Positions 45,101-55,704 of a stretch of DNA of 64,000 nucleotides are shown one piece after another. Both the position numbers and the translations under genes were made by a program. The stretch spans positions 9,527,054 to 9,591,053 of the forward strand of contig CAMTDV010000002.1 of NCBI GenBank assembly GCA_947069175.1. The letters are read 5' to 3'. The DNA is from Scalesia atractyloides. Taxonomy: Eukaryota > Streptophyta > Magnoliopsida > Asterales > Asteraceae. Below the pieces are notes generated by a model, which saw only the letters and a program-made list of their open reading frames with translations, was not told where the DNA came from and did no database searches. Every line of letters starts with the position of its first letter. The stretch's first letter is position 1.

Positions 45101-46165
45101 ACACCGCCGCTACTGCCACCGCTGGTCATTACCAACCCGACCCGACCCAGATCCGAGCGGAAAAAGGACCACCAAACCGCCGCTGCGATCATCGACGGTC
45201 AGAGGCGTTCTCTACCGTTGAGACACGGCGGCTGCCCCGCCTTCGATTTCCCTACCACCGCTACCGTTAGCACACCCCTAATTCACCACTCAGCCGCTGA
45301 TTAGCGGCGTTACCGGACGTCGGTGCGACGGCTCCGCCGACCGCCCTTCCGTCGACACTCCCTCTCTCATCGATCTCTTTCTCTACCGCTGCTCTCTTTC
45401 TCTCTATCTGTCAAGTGCTCGCGTGAGTGTGTACAGGGCTTTAGGAGAATGCGGGTGAGTGTGGGTGCGAGATATAGGTGCGTGGGTGTGAGTGCGTGGC
45501 TGCCGGAGAACGACGTGACCGGCGCCGGCCCAAAGCCCGTTAACTCGTGTGTAAGCCCAACACTATCCACGACCCATTTTTGAAACCGAGCGTTGTGTTA
45601 TGTCGTAATGTGTTTAATTCGAATAAAACACGTAAATGTTGTCGTTAGTCGACCGGTTGACGCGATTGTTTGTCGGTTGCATTAAAATTGCGTAGAATTT
45701 GCTACGGTTGTCGTTTTTATCCGTTTTTCGGTCCGGTTTTGACCGTGAATATTAAAATTTGAAAACAAAGCCAAATATATCGTAATATATTAACATTTAG
45801 ACGTATCTCTAGTCCGCGGCTTCCGTTTCGTTATCGGTGCATTCCGGTTTACCGCGTAACTTCCGTGTTGTGCTTTGCGATATTCAACGATCCAAATTTA
45901 TTGCATAATCATAACTGTATGATAAATACAAGTATAAAATTCATGATTTTAGACGTTGCTAGTATTTGTTCGGCATCAGTTCACTTATGGTTCAAATTCG
46001 CGTTAAAGTTCTTGATTGTCGCCAAATTGCGTAACTTGAAGCAAGTAGACGTTCCTAGGTTTTCCAAAGGCCTGATCGAGTTAATTTACGTCTGATTACT
46101 CTAACTATGACAGTATTATCGTTCCTTAAGCGCTTAATTACAACCGAAAACTGCCGGTTGTCACA
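42194..46165 (-). repeat. Element B 5' LTR, 3,972 bp
   Basis: Pairs with the interrupted 3' LTR. Its left terminus reads AGTCACA instead of TGTCACA. At about 44,711 it passes through the sequence where C inserted in the other copy, giving an empty site. A deletion of roughly 150 bp near 45,530 removes the promoter region seen at 39,050-39,190. Confidence 0.9.
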
Positions 46166-46170
46166 ATTAT

Positions 46171-46825
46171 TGCGTGGTCCAAATATCAATAGGTGCCGCT
46201 CAAGATATTTGTTGCTCAAACGATATCTTAGATTTACAACTCATCTTCACATTCATCTAAGCAGAAATCTTATGATACACCGTCACAAGATACAATCAGT
46301 GGTATATGAGACTATGCCTAGAACAAGAGACTTTGATATTGTTGTATGCTTGAATGATGGACCACCTTTACGCAATAATAAACCACACCATTTATGCATG
46401 GCATTATGATATCCTCTAATCCTTTAGTTTCGTAAGCACCATTAGTTGCTTCATCATAAAAATTTAACAATGAATTTGTTTTATAGCTACATGATTCACC
46501 ACCGAGGAAACATTTATTCAGTTTTGATACAACGTGGCCCTCTTTTCCAATAATATTTGGAAGACGTATATGTATGTATAAAACAAAGTCATATTGATTA
46601 CATAAGGGCTCATAAAAATATGTCCAGTACTCTAAATATTTTCAAGGTATACAGAACATGCCCTTCTCAGTGGTGATACTGAATCGAAGCACTTAGAAAA
46701 AAAACCATCTTACCTTCCTATTTAACTAGTGGACCTCACTATATGTATAAGCCTTACCAAGACACACTGTGTTGAATTAATTAATTAATTTATTTTTTTG
46801 TAAATCCTTAAATAAGGATTTAGAT
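46171..46825 (-). other. Intergenic with a coding-like minus-strand trace
   Basis: On the minus strand about 46,590-46,395 reads without stops as an exon-like peptide containing RLPNIIGKEGHVVSKLNKC and FYDEATNGAYETKGLEDI. Either side it is broken by stops. I do not recognise the family. It could be a gene relic or a repeat, or simply a chance frame. Confidence 0.35.
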
Positions 46826-47280
46826 TAGGGATGCGATTGAACAAAACCGTGTATCAATACTTTACCTAATATACGGTACGTGTATTTTAGTACGTTACCC
46901 GTTTTGATACCATTTTTTAAGGTTTTGAGCACTTGTAGTGGTAATAAAACGTAAAATCGGCTCCAATACCAATATAGTACGAGTCTCAAATAGGTAAAAT
47001 TGGTACCGAGTACCAATATAATACAGGTACAAATAAATTCAATACGAGTACTATAATTACCATAATACCAAATAAAGCATAATATATATATATATATATA
47101 TATACATATATATTAAAATTCTATATAAAATTCGATACTAGTACCCGTTTTACCCGTACCAATACTGAAACTAACGAATACCAAAATCAATAAAGCTGGT
47201 ACAAATACCTGTACCGAATATTTAAAATCGGTATAAGTACGGTATGGTACGAGTATTTGGGAAAAAAATGTCCATCCCTA
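46826..47280. mobile_element. hAT-type MITE
   Basis: A 455-bp non-coding element whose ends are TAGGGATG and CATCCCTA. Flanking 8-mers are ATTTAGAT (46,818-46,825) and ATTCTGAT (47,281-47,288), matching at six of eight positions; an 8-bp target duplication is typical of hAT. The interior is packed with GGTAC and GTACC words and a short (TA)n run. Confidence 0.75.
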
Positions 47281-47288
47281 ATTCTGAT

Positions 47289-48284
47289 CTCCCCTTTATA
47301 TAGGTCGTTGAAACCAATTAAAATGTGGAAGGTGTTTGAATAAGTTGAACTTTAAACGTAAGATACATAGAATATCAGAAAAAGGACGCTACTTAGTAGA
47401 TTGAAGCAATTAATAAACAAGGGCAATACAATTTGTGTTTAGTATCATGAATTCATAACCTGTTAAAAACTTCTTGTGTACAAGATGGCACTCAACTTTC
47501 ACAAGAGACTTCAAATTAAGTGTTATTGGATTTTTCTCGAGAACGTCTAGATTGTGCATATGTTTGTCTATCACAATGTTAAACACATCACAAACATATA
47601 TATTAGCTTCATGCAAAAATGTACCATGAAATCTAAACAAAAGCAAAAATGTTCCAAACATGGCTATGCAATCTTTACATGTTATCACCTTGAAAATAGT
47701 GAAAACATCAATTTAGTTAAATCTAAATTACAATATTTAAATCTACAAAGAATCAAGGAAATCGCTTGTGTGCATTTTAATTTCATGGCTGTCAAAGTGC
47801 ATTAGTTATAGTACTCAACAAAATACATATATCTATGTGAGTTGGAAAAAAACGTATTGAAGAAGCGGTTGTCACAACAATGTGCTCCTTTATACATATG
47901 GTTGTGTGTTTTAATGAAGTTGGTTAAAAGTGACATAGAGGTAGACACCTATGTGACATGAAAACTAACCTAAACATCTGTAACTTGAAATATATCATAA
48001 CCACATCTAGAAGATATTTTTCTTTTCTTTGTGAAAGTGTATAATGTGTTTACTACTATATGGTTTTATAGAAAAGAGAATAGGTTTAATGGATATACTT
48101 GATTTCTCCTTCTAAAACCCTTTAAAACTTCATGTGTATTGTATGGACTCACATTTTCACAAGGAACTTTCTTAGTTTTTTTTCAAGAACATCTGATTTT
48201 GCATATGTATTTCTACCACAACGTATAATACATCATGATTCTATTCCCTTCTTGTAAATATAAACCTTAAAATTTACACAAAAG
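47289..48284. repeat. Old low-copy repeat block, copy 1
   Basis: Diverged copies of this block occur at about 61,970-62,450. A minus-strand frame at 47,688-47,410 (containing FHGTFLHEANIYVCD and SLVKVECHLVHKKFL) is partly echoed, with stops, near 48,310-48,180 and 62,420-62,280. No known domain. The shared peptide may mean an ancient gene fragment, or may only reflect repeat ancestry. Confidence 0.5.
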
Positions 48285-48810
48285 AGAAAAGCACCAAACA
48301 TGGCTTTGTAGTCTTTACCCACCATCATTCTCAAGACAAGCCATCAATCCACCTGACGGGATGTAAAATGAAATCTTAAAATCTAAAAAGAATGTAAGTA
48401 ATTAGTCGAGTGCTTATTTTAGGGTTTTTACTAGAGTATGTTCTGAAAACTATTAAAGATATGTGCATAAATCATATATTCAAATCAAGATATTTTTTAA
48501 TACATATTTTTTATAATAAATTAAGATCGAACATTTTAAGGAAAGAAATTGTTAAAATGTACATGTTTAGGTGTTGTCATATCATTGCAAGAACATCCAA
48601 GATTATATTATCGCAACGTCCAAGCACATCATGAGCATATTACTCTCCTATTAAAATGCACTACAAAATCTTAATTTCATGGAAAAGCTCCAAACTTGGC
48701 TATGCAAAATTTTTCCTCCCCTTTCGTATTAACTCTAAAGATGAAAGCAAGAATCTTGAGTATATTGAAGGTAGGATTCTTAAAATTTATGAAGCATCTA
48801 AGAATCCACA
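48285..48810. repeat. Left flank of element D, duplicated at 59,658
   Basis: This 526-bp flank starts GAAAAGCACCAAACATGG and runs to the D insertion point. A nearly identical copy lies at 59,658 to about 60,183 on the other side of D and continues without an insertion. An older copy is at about 62,450-62,860. Confidence 0.92.
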
Positions 48811-49885
48811 TGTCACACCCCGACCCGCAGCGGAAAAAGATGATCGGGGCATGATTGGGTTATCATCAAAGCTCATGACATTTATTTTAACGTTTCATAT
48901 TCATTAATACACTTTAATGGAAAATTACAATCAATATTACATCATGTCCTAAATATCAATCTAAGCTTCTTTGTTTTCTTCTAAGGCATTTCCTATGTTT
49001 TCCTTGCTTCATCCTGTTCACCTGTATCATGTGTAAAAGGGTTTTTGGATCAACAAAAAGTTGGCGAGTGAATCCTATGGAAAACATTTGAACAAGTTTA
49101 TTTAATTGATTATGAAATAAAGTGCACAACCACACATGAGTAAAAATAGATGTAAGCTTATTCATAAATCAATTTAATATTAAACAATAACACATGAACA
49201 ATAATGGATCGTTTAGAGCCACGCGTTGCTCAACTCGTCTCTCACGAGGAACTGATGAGCCTAATGAATGAATTGCATAAATATGATAATATGAAAGACA
49301 TAACTACAAACAATATAAACTCAATAATACACACATGAACAATAATGGATTTGTTTTGAGGCACGCGTTGCTCAACTCGTCTACCACGAGGAACTGATGG
49401 GCTTAATGAATGAATTGCGTATAAGTGGACAAAATGAAATACATAATTACAACAATAATAACAATCTAAGTTTAGATCACGATATGGTATGGCACAAGTT
49501 TAAATAAACGAGTTAATTATTTTGTGACACATGACACAACCCAAAACGTGTAATTAAAAAGGGGGAGTTGTAAGATTCACTCACAGTGGGTGCGTTCGGT
49601 TGATGATGTTGAATGCACGCGAAGTGGTTTAAACCACGAGTAAAATTAACCTAGTTAATGGCATAATGTTTCGGTAAGTAAACGGATTTTATTAATCCAT
49701 TTTAGTAGGATTGTTGGGTGTATTTTTGTGAGTTTAAGGCTATTTTCTAACCTTAAAAATGTTATTTTTAAGTATTTTTAATTGATTTTTAATTAAAATA
49801 AATAAATAAAAATAATAAAAAAAGTTGACTTTTTTTTTGACCGTTGACCGTTGACCTTGACTGTTTGACCGGTTCGTATGCGTGT

Positions 49886-50478
49886 AAGTGTGCGCTGAGT
49901 GAGGCTCGAACCCGAGACCTCCCGTACGCGTGCACGCAGCTCTACCAACTGAGCTACGTGTCTAACCCGAAATATTTCTGTTTTTAATTATATTTATATA
50001 TTAATTAGATTAATCAGAAAATCCTTTATTTTTTTAAAAACGATTTTAATCCAAGACTCGGTGCGCTCCACAGGTCTCGAACCCGGGACCTGTGGTTTAT
50101 GCTAACACACAGTCCACCGCTGGACTGTGTGTCCAACTTGTTAACTAAACTGATTTTTGTTATACTTAAATACAAACTAAGTATTTTCATTTCTGACTTA
50201 AATAAAGAGTTTAATAATTATCCGGGCCGGTGCGGTAGCCCGGACTCGAACTCGTGTCCTGTGATTTAAACATGCACACAGTCCACCGCTGGACTGTGTG
50301 TCTATCTTGGTTATTATTCCGGTTATTATTATACTTAACATATACAGCGGTGACTCCGGTTCGGTTAACAAAAAAAAAACATTTTTATTAAGGCAGCATG
50401 CGTGGGACAAGATTCGAACTCGAGACGTTTACGTGTTTATTGTGCACACAGTCCACCGCTGGACTGTGTGTCTAACCC
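49886..50478 (-). repeat. Array of four sense tRNA-like modules, element D 3' LTR
   Basis: Modules end at 49,968, 50,139, 50,309 and 50,478, a 169-171-bp period. Three have the arm ACACAGTCCA pairing perfectly with TGGACTGTGT around a 4-nt loop. The second has a 9-bp T-arm stem (CCACAGGTC with GACCTGTGG) closing a loop with GGGTTCGA. The first keeps CTCAGTTGGTAGAGC. The copy in the other LTR is at 56,781-57,372. Confidence 0.78.
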
Positions 50479-51172
50479 GAGTTATAACTTGATTTTAATT
50501 ATACTTATATGTTACATAAACTTCGTCTTCTTCGTCAGTTTTAACCAGAATCGGAAGTCCGACTGGTTCGATGATTAAATCATGTTCGTTAGTGTCTGAT
50601 GGTTAATTACATGTGAGATTAAATAAAAAGAATGAAGGATTAAGCGTAAGGTATAACGACTGGACTCCTCTGTTTCTCCGGCGAAACTCCGGTGACAGCA
50701 AACACTTCCGGCGACATGTGTCTTGCAGCAGAGAGTCTTCAGAAAGCTTGAAAAGGATATGTGTGACTTCGGTATAAGCTCAGGGGGTTTAGTAAGGCTT
50801 AGAAGTGAAGGGTTCGGTTTTCCGGCGAGGTACAGAAGTTTTCCGGCGAATGGATTTACGTCGGGTAAAGGTGGGGTTTTGAGCGAAAAAGCTAGCAGAG
50901 GTTCGAGGGGGTATTTATAAGGCAGGTTATCGATGAACTTGGTCCAATTTCTGACTTGATTCAAAGTCATTACGTTTTCCGGCGGTTATAGTTTGTGTCG
51001 CGGACTCAGCGTCGGTTATAACCGATGTCCTAGTAAATGTTTACGTTAAGACTTGAAGAAACCGTCCAATCTCGCGAGATCTCCGGGATTTCCGACGACT
51101 GAAATTTGGGCGCCGGTTTTGAATTCGGAAAAAACATGTTATGAATTAAATGATTCTAATAATTAACAAGAA

Positions 51173-51252
51173 GCATGAGTGGCGCAGTGGTTGAGTGTGT
51201 GTGCGTTAAGTCTGACCCGGCTGACTAACCCGGGTTCGAAACCCGGCAGAGC
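51173..51252 (+). repeat. Antisense tRNA-like module, element D 3' LTR
   Basis: A-box-like TGGCGCAGTGG and a canonical T-arm (CCGGG, TTCGAAA, CCCGG). The copy in the other LTR (58,067-58,134) lacks 13 bp between short direct repeats of CCCGG. Confidence 0.7.
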
Positions 51253-51436
51253 CATATTATTTTTATTTTCTTATTTTTAACAGTTTTTCAAAAACTAATT
51301 ATATATTCCCATATAATAATTACTTATGTATCGTTTAAAATTAATTTGGACATTAAATACGCCACGAAATTTTAAACTGATTGTTCGGTTAATAAACGGA
51401 GCGGGTTTGGTAAATCCGTTTTTGACGGATGTTACA

Positions 51437-51475
51437 GTATCCCCTACTTTTTAGAAATTTCGTCCCGAAATTTAA
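51437..51475 (-). other. Polypurine tract region of element D
   Basis: Minus strand AAAAAGTAGGGGATAC against the LTR, preceded by AAATTTCGGGACGAAATTTC. Confidence 0.87.
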
Positions 51476-51734
51476 ATAGTGATATATTTGACTAAAAGAA
51501 TGATGGTGTTTAGTTTGACAGTTACATGCTTAGAAGAAGTAAGGTTTTAAGTTTTTGTTTGAGGCGGTAACGTTCCTTGTAAGGGTTAAGTACCCTATTA
51601 CAGGAATCGCTTTTTGTTGCCTACTGTAAAAGTATTGATAAGCAGAATTGATTCGCTAAATATGATATCATGCATAAGAGTTTGGATATGCTTGGAAGGG
51701 TATGGTTATATCCTAAGGCAAAACTTCTAATACT

Positions 51735-53515
51735 ACAACCTACATGGAACTTCTCATAACCATCTAACAATACCTCTGATCCTTTGACAAGAATACTTAT
51801 ATATAGGAAGTACCAGCGGCGTATCCACCATATTCTTGTCAAATTTTCATTGGTTTTATCAGTAAGTTATGATTGGTTCTATGACTATAGAACATAAATA
51901 AACACAACAGCTAATATTTGAATCCACATTCTGATAGCATATACGTTTGAATGGTGACAGTTCCTCTCTCGTTTGTTATGATGGAGAGGTTAGTTTATGT
52001 AGAAATAGAGCACAGTCCAATTTCTTTAAATAGCGAGATGATATGAATGTAACACAAATTTCAACCAAGGCAATACAAAATCCTACATGGAACTTCTCAT
52101 AACCGCCTGATAATGCCTCTGATCCTTTGGCAAGAATACTTATATATAGGAAGTACCAGCGGCGTATCCACCATATTCTTGCCAAATTTTCATTGGTTTT
52201 ATCCACAAGTTATGATTAGTTACCAAGAAACTACTAAATCCTACATAGAACTTCTCATAACCGTCTGACAATGCCTCTGATCCTTTGACAAGAATACTTA
52301 TATATAGGAAGTACCTGCGGCGTATCCACCATATTCTCGTCAAATTTTCATTGGTTTTATCAGTGAATTATGATTAGTCCTATGTGACTCTACAACCAAT
52401 ACAACAAACTCATAAATACTGAAAATGAAAAATGTCTGTGCGATCAAGGCTCAATCAAACGGAGCCGATCGTATTGCATGTACTGAAAATGAAAATGTCT
52501 GTGCGATCAAGGCTCAATCAAGCGGAGCCGATCGTATTGCATGTACTGAAAATAATAAATTTAATCTAAACAACAATCACACAAACAGCCTATACATGGA
52601 ACCTCTCATAACCGCCTGATAATGCCTCTGATCCTTTGACAAGAATACTTATATATAGGAAGTACCAGCGGCGTATCCACCATATTCTTGTCAAATTTTC
52701 ATCGACTTTATCCACAAGTTATGATTAGTTCTATGTGACTCTACTACAAACACAACAACCACAAGATACTGATAATGAAAATGTCTGTGCGATCAAGGCT
52801 CAATCAAACGGAGCCGATCGTATTGCATGTACTGAAAATGAAAATGTCTGTGCGATCAAGGCTCAATCAAACGGAGCCGATCATATTGCAGGTACTGGAA
52901 ATAATAAATTTAATCTAAACAATAATCACACCAACAGCCTATACATGGAACCTCTCATAACCGCCAGATAATGCTTCTGATCCTTTGACAATAATACTTA
53001 TATATAGGAAGTACCAGCGGCGTATCCACCATATTCTTGTCAAATTCTCATTGACTTTATCCGCAAGTTATGATTAGTTCTATGCGACTCTACAACAAAC
53101 ACAACAACCACAAGATACTGATAATGAAAATGTCTGTGCGATCAAGGCTCAATCAAACGGAGCCGATCGTATTGCATGTATTGAAAATGAAAAATGTCTG
53201 TGTGATCAAGGCTCAATCAAACGGAGCCGATCGTATGTGGGCATGCCAGGTTCAACCTCATAATGAAATGGGGAACATGCTCAACGCTCATAATGTAATG
53301 GGGAGCGGCGGCCTATGAAATTGCATGTACTGAAATAATAAACAATAATTACTCAAACAGTCTACTCATGGAACCTCTCATAACCGCCAGATAATGCTTC
53401 TGATCCTTTGACAAGAATACTTATATATAGGAAGTACCAGCGGCGTATCCAACATATTCTTGTCAAAGTTTCATTGGCTTTATCCTTAAGTTATGATTGG
53501 TTCTATGTGATTCTA
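51735..53515 (-). repeat. Tandem hairpin repeat array replacing pol in element D
   Basis: Six copies of a unit of about 150 bp (about 51,735-51,886, 52,080-52,217, 52,240-52,388, 52,590-52,740, 52,940-53,085, 53,365-53,515). Each holds the arms TTTGACAAGAATA and TATTCTTGTCAAA about 35 bp apart. Between them is ACTTATATATAGGAAGT, on the minus strand a TATA-like word. Three copies pair perfectly with this sequence and one pairs perfectly with both arms changed. Between units lie C-LTR-like GGCTC/GAGCC blocks. Short minus-strand frames (RIWWIRRWYFLYISIL) recur, probably as a by-product. Confidence 0.88.
52425..53240 (+). repeat. GGCTC/GAGCC blocks amplified in element D
   Basis: Six copies of a 65-bp block with GTGCGATCAAGGCTCAATC and GGAGCCGATC, in pairs (near 52,430, 52,495, 52,785, 52,850, 53,135 and 53,200). 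The same unit appears twice in each C LTR, suggesting that part of a C-type LTR was captured and amplified. Confidence 0.85.
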
Positions 53516-53537
53516 AAACATAAAGAGAAACATAAAA

Positions 53538-54923
53538 CTAAACGATTGGAGTCGAATCTGGATCTTCGGTGAAGAGGACTAGTTGGGTATCTTCGTTTGG
53601 GCCGTCATTATCTTCAACAGGATTGGCGTTGATGTTGAAGACTCTTCCTCTTGCTGGTGGCCTAGCGGTTGGGTTTTCTTGGTTTACTTGGTTAACTGGG
53701 TTTGATTGGGCTTGAGCGTTGATGACGTTAACCAATTGAGGGCATGTGTTTCTAAAGTGGGTAGGGTCGCCACAATTGAAACAAGCTCGAACATATGGGA
53801 ACATGGGGTATTGGGGTTGTTGATAGGTTTGGTTCATGGTTTGAGTAGGGGGAGAGATTTGGTTTTGAAAGGTGCGGCAAACCTTGCTCAAATGACCATA
53901 GCGTCCACAAGTTGCACATAGTCGACAAGGTAGAGTAAGGGGATGGTGATAAAAATAGTTGTTGCATCGAGGGTGAGGTCTAAGATATGGTTTCTTATTT
54001 GGGTAAGTTGAGTTGGGTGCCACTTGAGTGATTGGGATAGCTTGGATGGGTATGGCGTGTGAAATTGGTTGATTTCGTTGGATAGCAGCGAAAAGTTGCC
54101 CGTCTCTTTTTCTCTTAGAATTGGGTTGAGAAGGGGATTCGGTTTGGGTGTAGTCGGAGGTTTCAGTCGATGCTTTATCCTTCTTCTTCTCCTCCTTGAA
54201 GTCTTTGTTCCGGATTCGGTTTTCGGTGAGCGCTGTTGCTAGCTCCATTGCTGCTTCCAAAGTTGCAGGCGAGGTACTTATTACAGAGTCTTGAATCTTT
54301 GACGGAAGACCACGAATGTAGTGCTCGATCAAACGGTAGAGGGGAGTGAACATGTTGGGAAACATTTGATGTAACTCGAGGAATCTTTTGTTGTATGTGG
54401 TGTGGTCTCCTTCCTTTTACTTCAACGAATAAAATTCATCTTCTAATTTCTTGATTTCGCTCCTTGGGCAAAATCGTCTGGTCATGATTTCCTTCAATTC
54501 ATTCCAAGTTAAAGTCATAACATCTTCAACACCTCGTTTGGCCTTCTCTGTATTCCACCAAGTAAGTGCTATTCCATATAAACGACCAGTAGCATAACGC
54601 ACTTTGCGATCATCGGGGCAATCGCAATTTAGAAAGGTGTTCTCCATTTCTTCAAACCAATGGAGGAGAGTGGTGACGCCTTCAGTCCCTTTGTATTTCG
54701 GAGGGTCGCATGATTTGAAATGCTTGTAGGTGCATTTAGTGGTATTTGGGGGAGAGTTGATAATGTTTTGGTTTTCTTGATTGACAGAATTAGCGGTAAG
54801 TGCTTGTTGTACTTGGATTACAATGTTGGGTATTACGGCAGCCATTTGTTGAGCGATTAGGGCAGCCATGCGTACGCGGGCTTTTCCTGCTCTCATCTTC
54901 CTACGGGCGTGGTCAGAAGACAT
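53538..54923 (-). pseudogene. Element D gag, one in-frame stop
   Basis: Start at 54,923 (MSSDHARRKMRAGKARVRMA). It has the same gag core as A and C (LHWFEEMENTFLNCDCPDD, ALTWWNTEKAKRGVEDVM, TRRFCPRSEIKKLEDEF). Its only visible defect is a stop at 54,417-54,419, where A has a Gln codon. The frame then continues from about 54,365 to 53,538 with two intact knuckles (CATCGRYGHLSKVC and CFNCGDPTHFRNTC). After FNINANPV it departs from A and ends in an acidic tail (DDSTPIV-like end, LVLFTEDPDSTPIV) at a stop, exactly where protease would begin. Gag may have been usable in the parent copy. Confidence 0.88.
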
Positions 54924-55689
54924 CTACAAGGAATACATGTCAAGAGTATGAGTTGGATGCTTTTGGGATCATGGGTCGCATTCAGGAATGAACATTCATA
55001 AAATAATTATAGAAAAATAAATCTACTACATCCATAGGATGTCTTGGGCTTTGCTCGCCATTAGGCCCTACATGCCGCCATACTTCACCTTCGTAATCAT
55101 GTGGGCCCCCATGAATACCGGGTTTTTCATATGGTTCGCATGGGTTTGCCTGGTTGCGTACACTAAAACCCGGAGAAAATCGAGAAATATGTATACAACG
55201 TGTGATATTCGGAATGTGTCCAGGTGTAGACACGGTGACACCTCAAAGTGGGGTTAGTTCGAACGACGTTTGGTGTGGCATGCTTTGGCCTAATAGGTCC
55301 TTCGTACTCTCATCGTTAGTCCCAGGTAGGCAAACTGGTCCGTTATATTGGATTTATACGAATGCCAACCTAGACAGGACGTTCCGACTACCGGTACTTG
55401 TACCCTTCCAGTTACTACATGCCCGTCACAGAACTTACTTTGATGAGATTTGAAAATTGCAACAAAATCTTTGAATAATGAGAGTATGAAAATGAATTGA
55501 ATGTATGAACATTGATATATGTATAATGAATATGTATATAAGTATGTATGTTTGACTGTAAGTATAAACAAATATGAAACAAATAAATATCACAAGTTTG
55601 TATGTAACCACCTAATCAATTAAAATTTAGGCAGACTATAGTATAGGCTCTAAGGGTCTAATAACCTATCCTATATCCCTATTGTCATG
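54924..55689 (-). other. Element D untranslated leader
   Basis: Non-coding. It shares the conserved leader block with A and C (around GTACTCTCATCGTTAGTCCC near 55,303 and CCCTTCCAGTTACTACATGC near 55,402). Confidence 0.65.
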
Positions 55690-55701
55690 GCTCTGATACC
55701 A
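55690..55701 (-). other. Primer binding site of element D
   Basis: Minus strand TGGTATCAGAGC, three bases from the LTR. Confidence 0.95.
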
Positions 55702-55704
55702 ATC

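Larger units (their letters stand above)
25425..46165 (-). mobile_element. Element B: large non-coding LTR retrotransposon (LARD-like), interrupted by C
   Basis: Two same-strand LTRs, 25,425-39,828 (with C inside) and 42,194-46,165, flank a 2.35-kb internal region. A polypurine tract sits by the left LTR and a primer binding site (42,179-42,190) by the right, so the element reads on the minus strand. The 5-bp target duplication ATTAT is perfect. Without the nested element it is about 10 kb. No gag or pol motif is found internally. Very long LTRs plus a non-coding interior fit the class of large retrotransposon derivatives, which must use proteins from another element. Confidence 0.9.
48811..51436 (-). 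repeat. Element D 3' LTR, 2,626 bp
   Basis: Related to the C LTR at both ends (TGTCACACCCCGACC start, GGATGTTACA end) but diverged in the middle. TATA box at 50,911-50,920 (minus), TTGAC cluster at about 49,823-49,870, four sense tRNA-like modules and one antisense. Confidence 0.93.

Noticed and set aside
25425..46165. Segmental duplication of a 4-kb host region
   Set aside because: Primer binding site, polypurine tract and identical 5-bp flanks show the repeats are LTRs of one element.
51621..52343. Peptide family RIWWIRRWYFLYISIL on the minus strand
   Set aside because: It is a translation of the hairpin repeat. The compensatory stem change is better explained by structure, and the frames have no consistent start or end.
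52425..53318. Small repeat-protein genes (frames with CAIKAQSNGADRIACTEN)
   Set aside because: These frames arise from the tandem GGCTC/GAGCC blocks, which are non-coding in the C LTRs. No conserved start or domain is present.
51735..53515. CRISPR-like array
   Set aside because: Plant nuclear DNA; units are about 150 bp with long imperfect spacers inside a retrotransposon.
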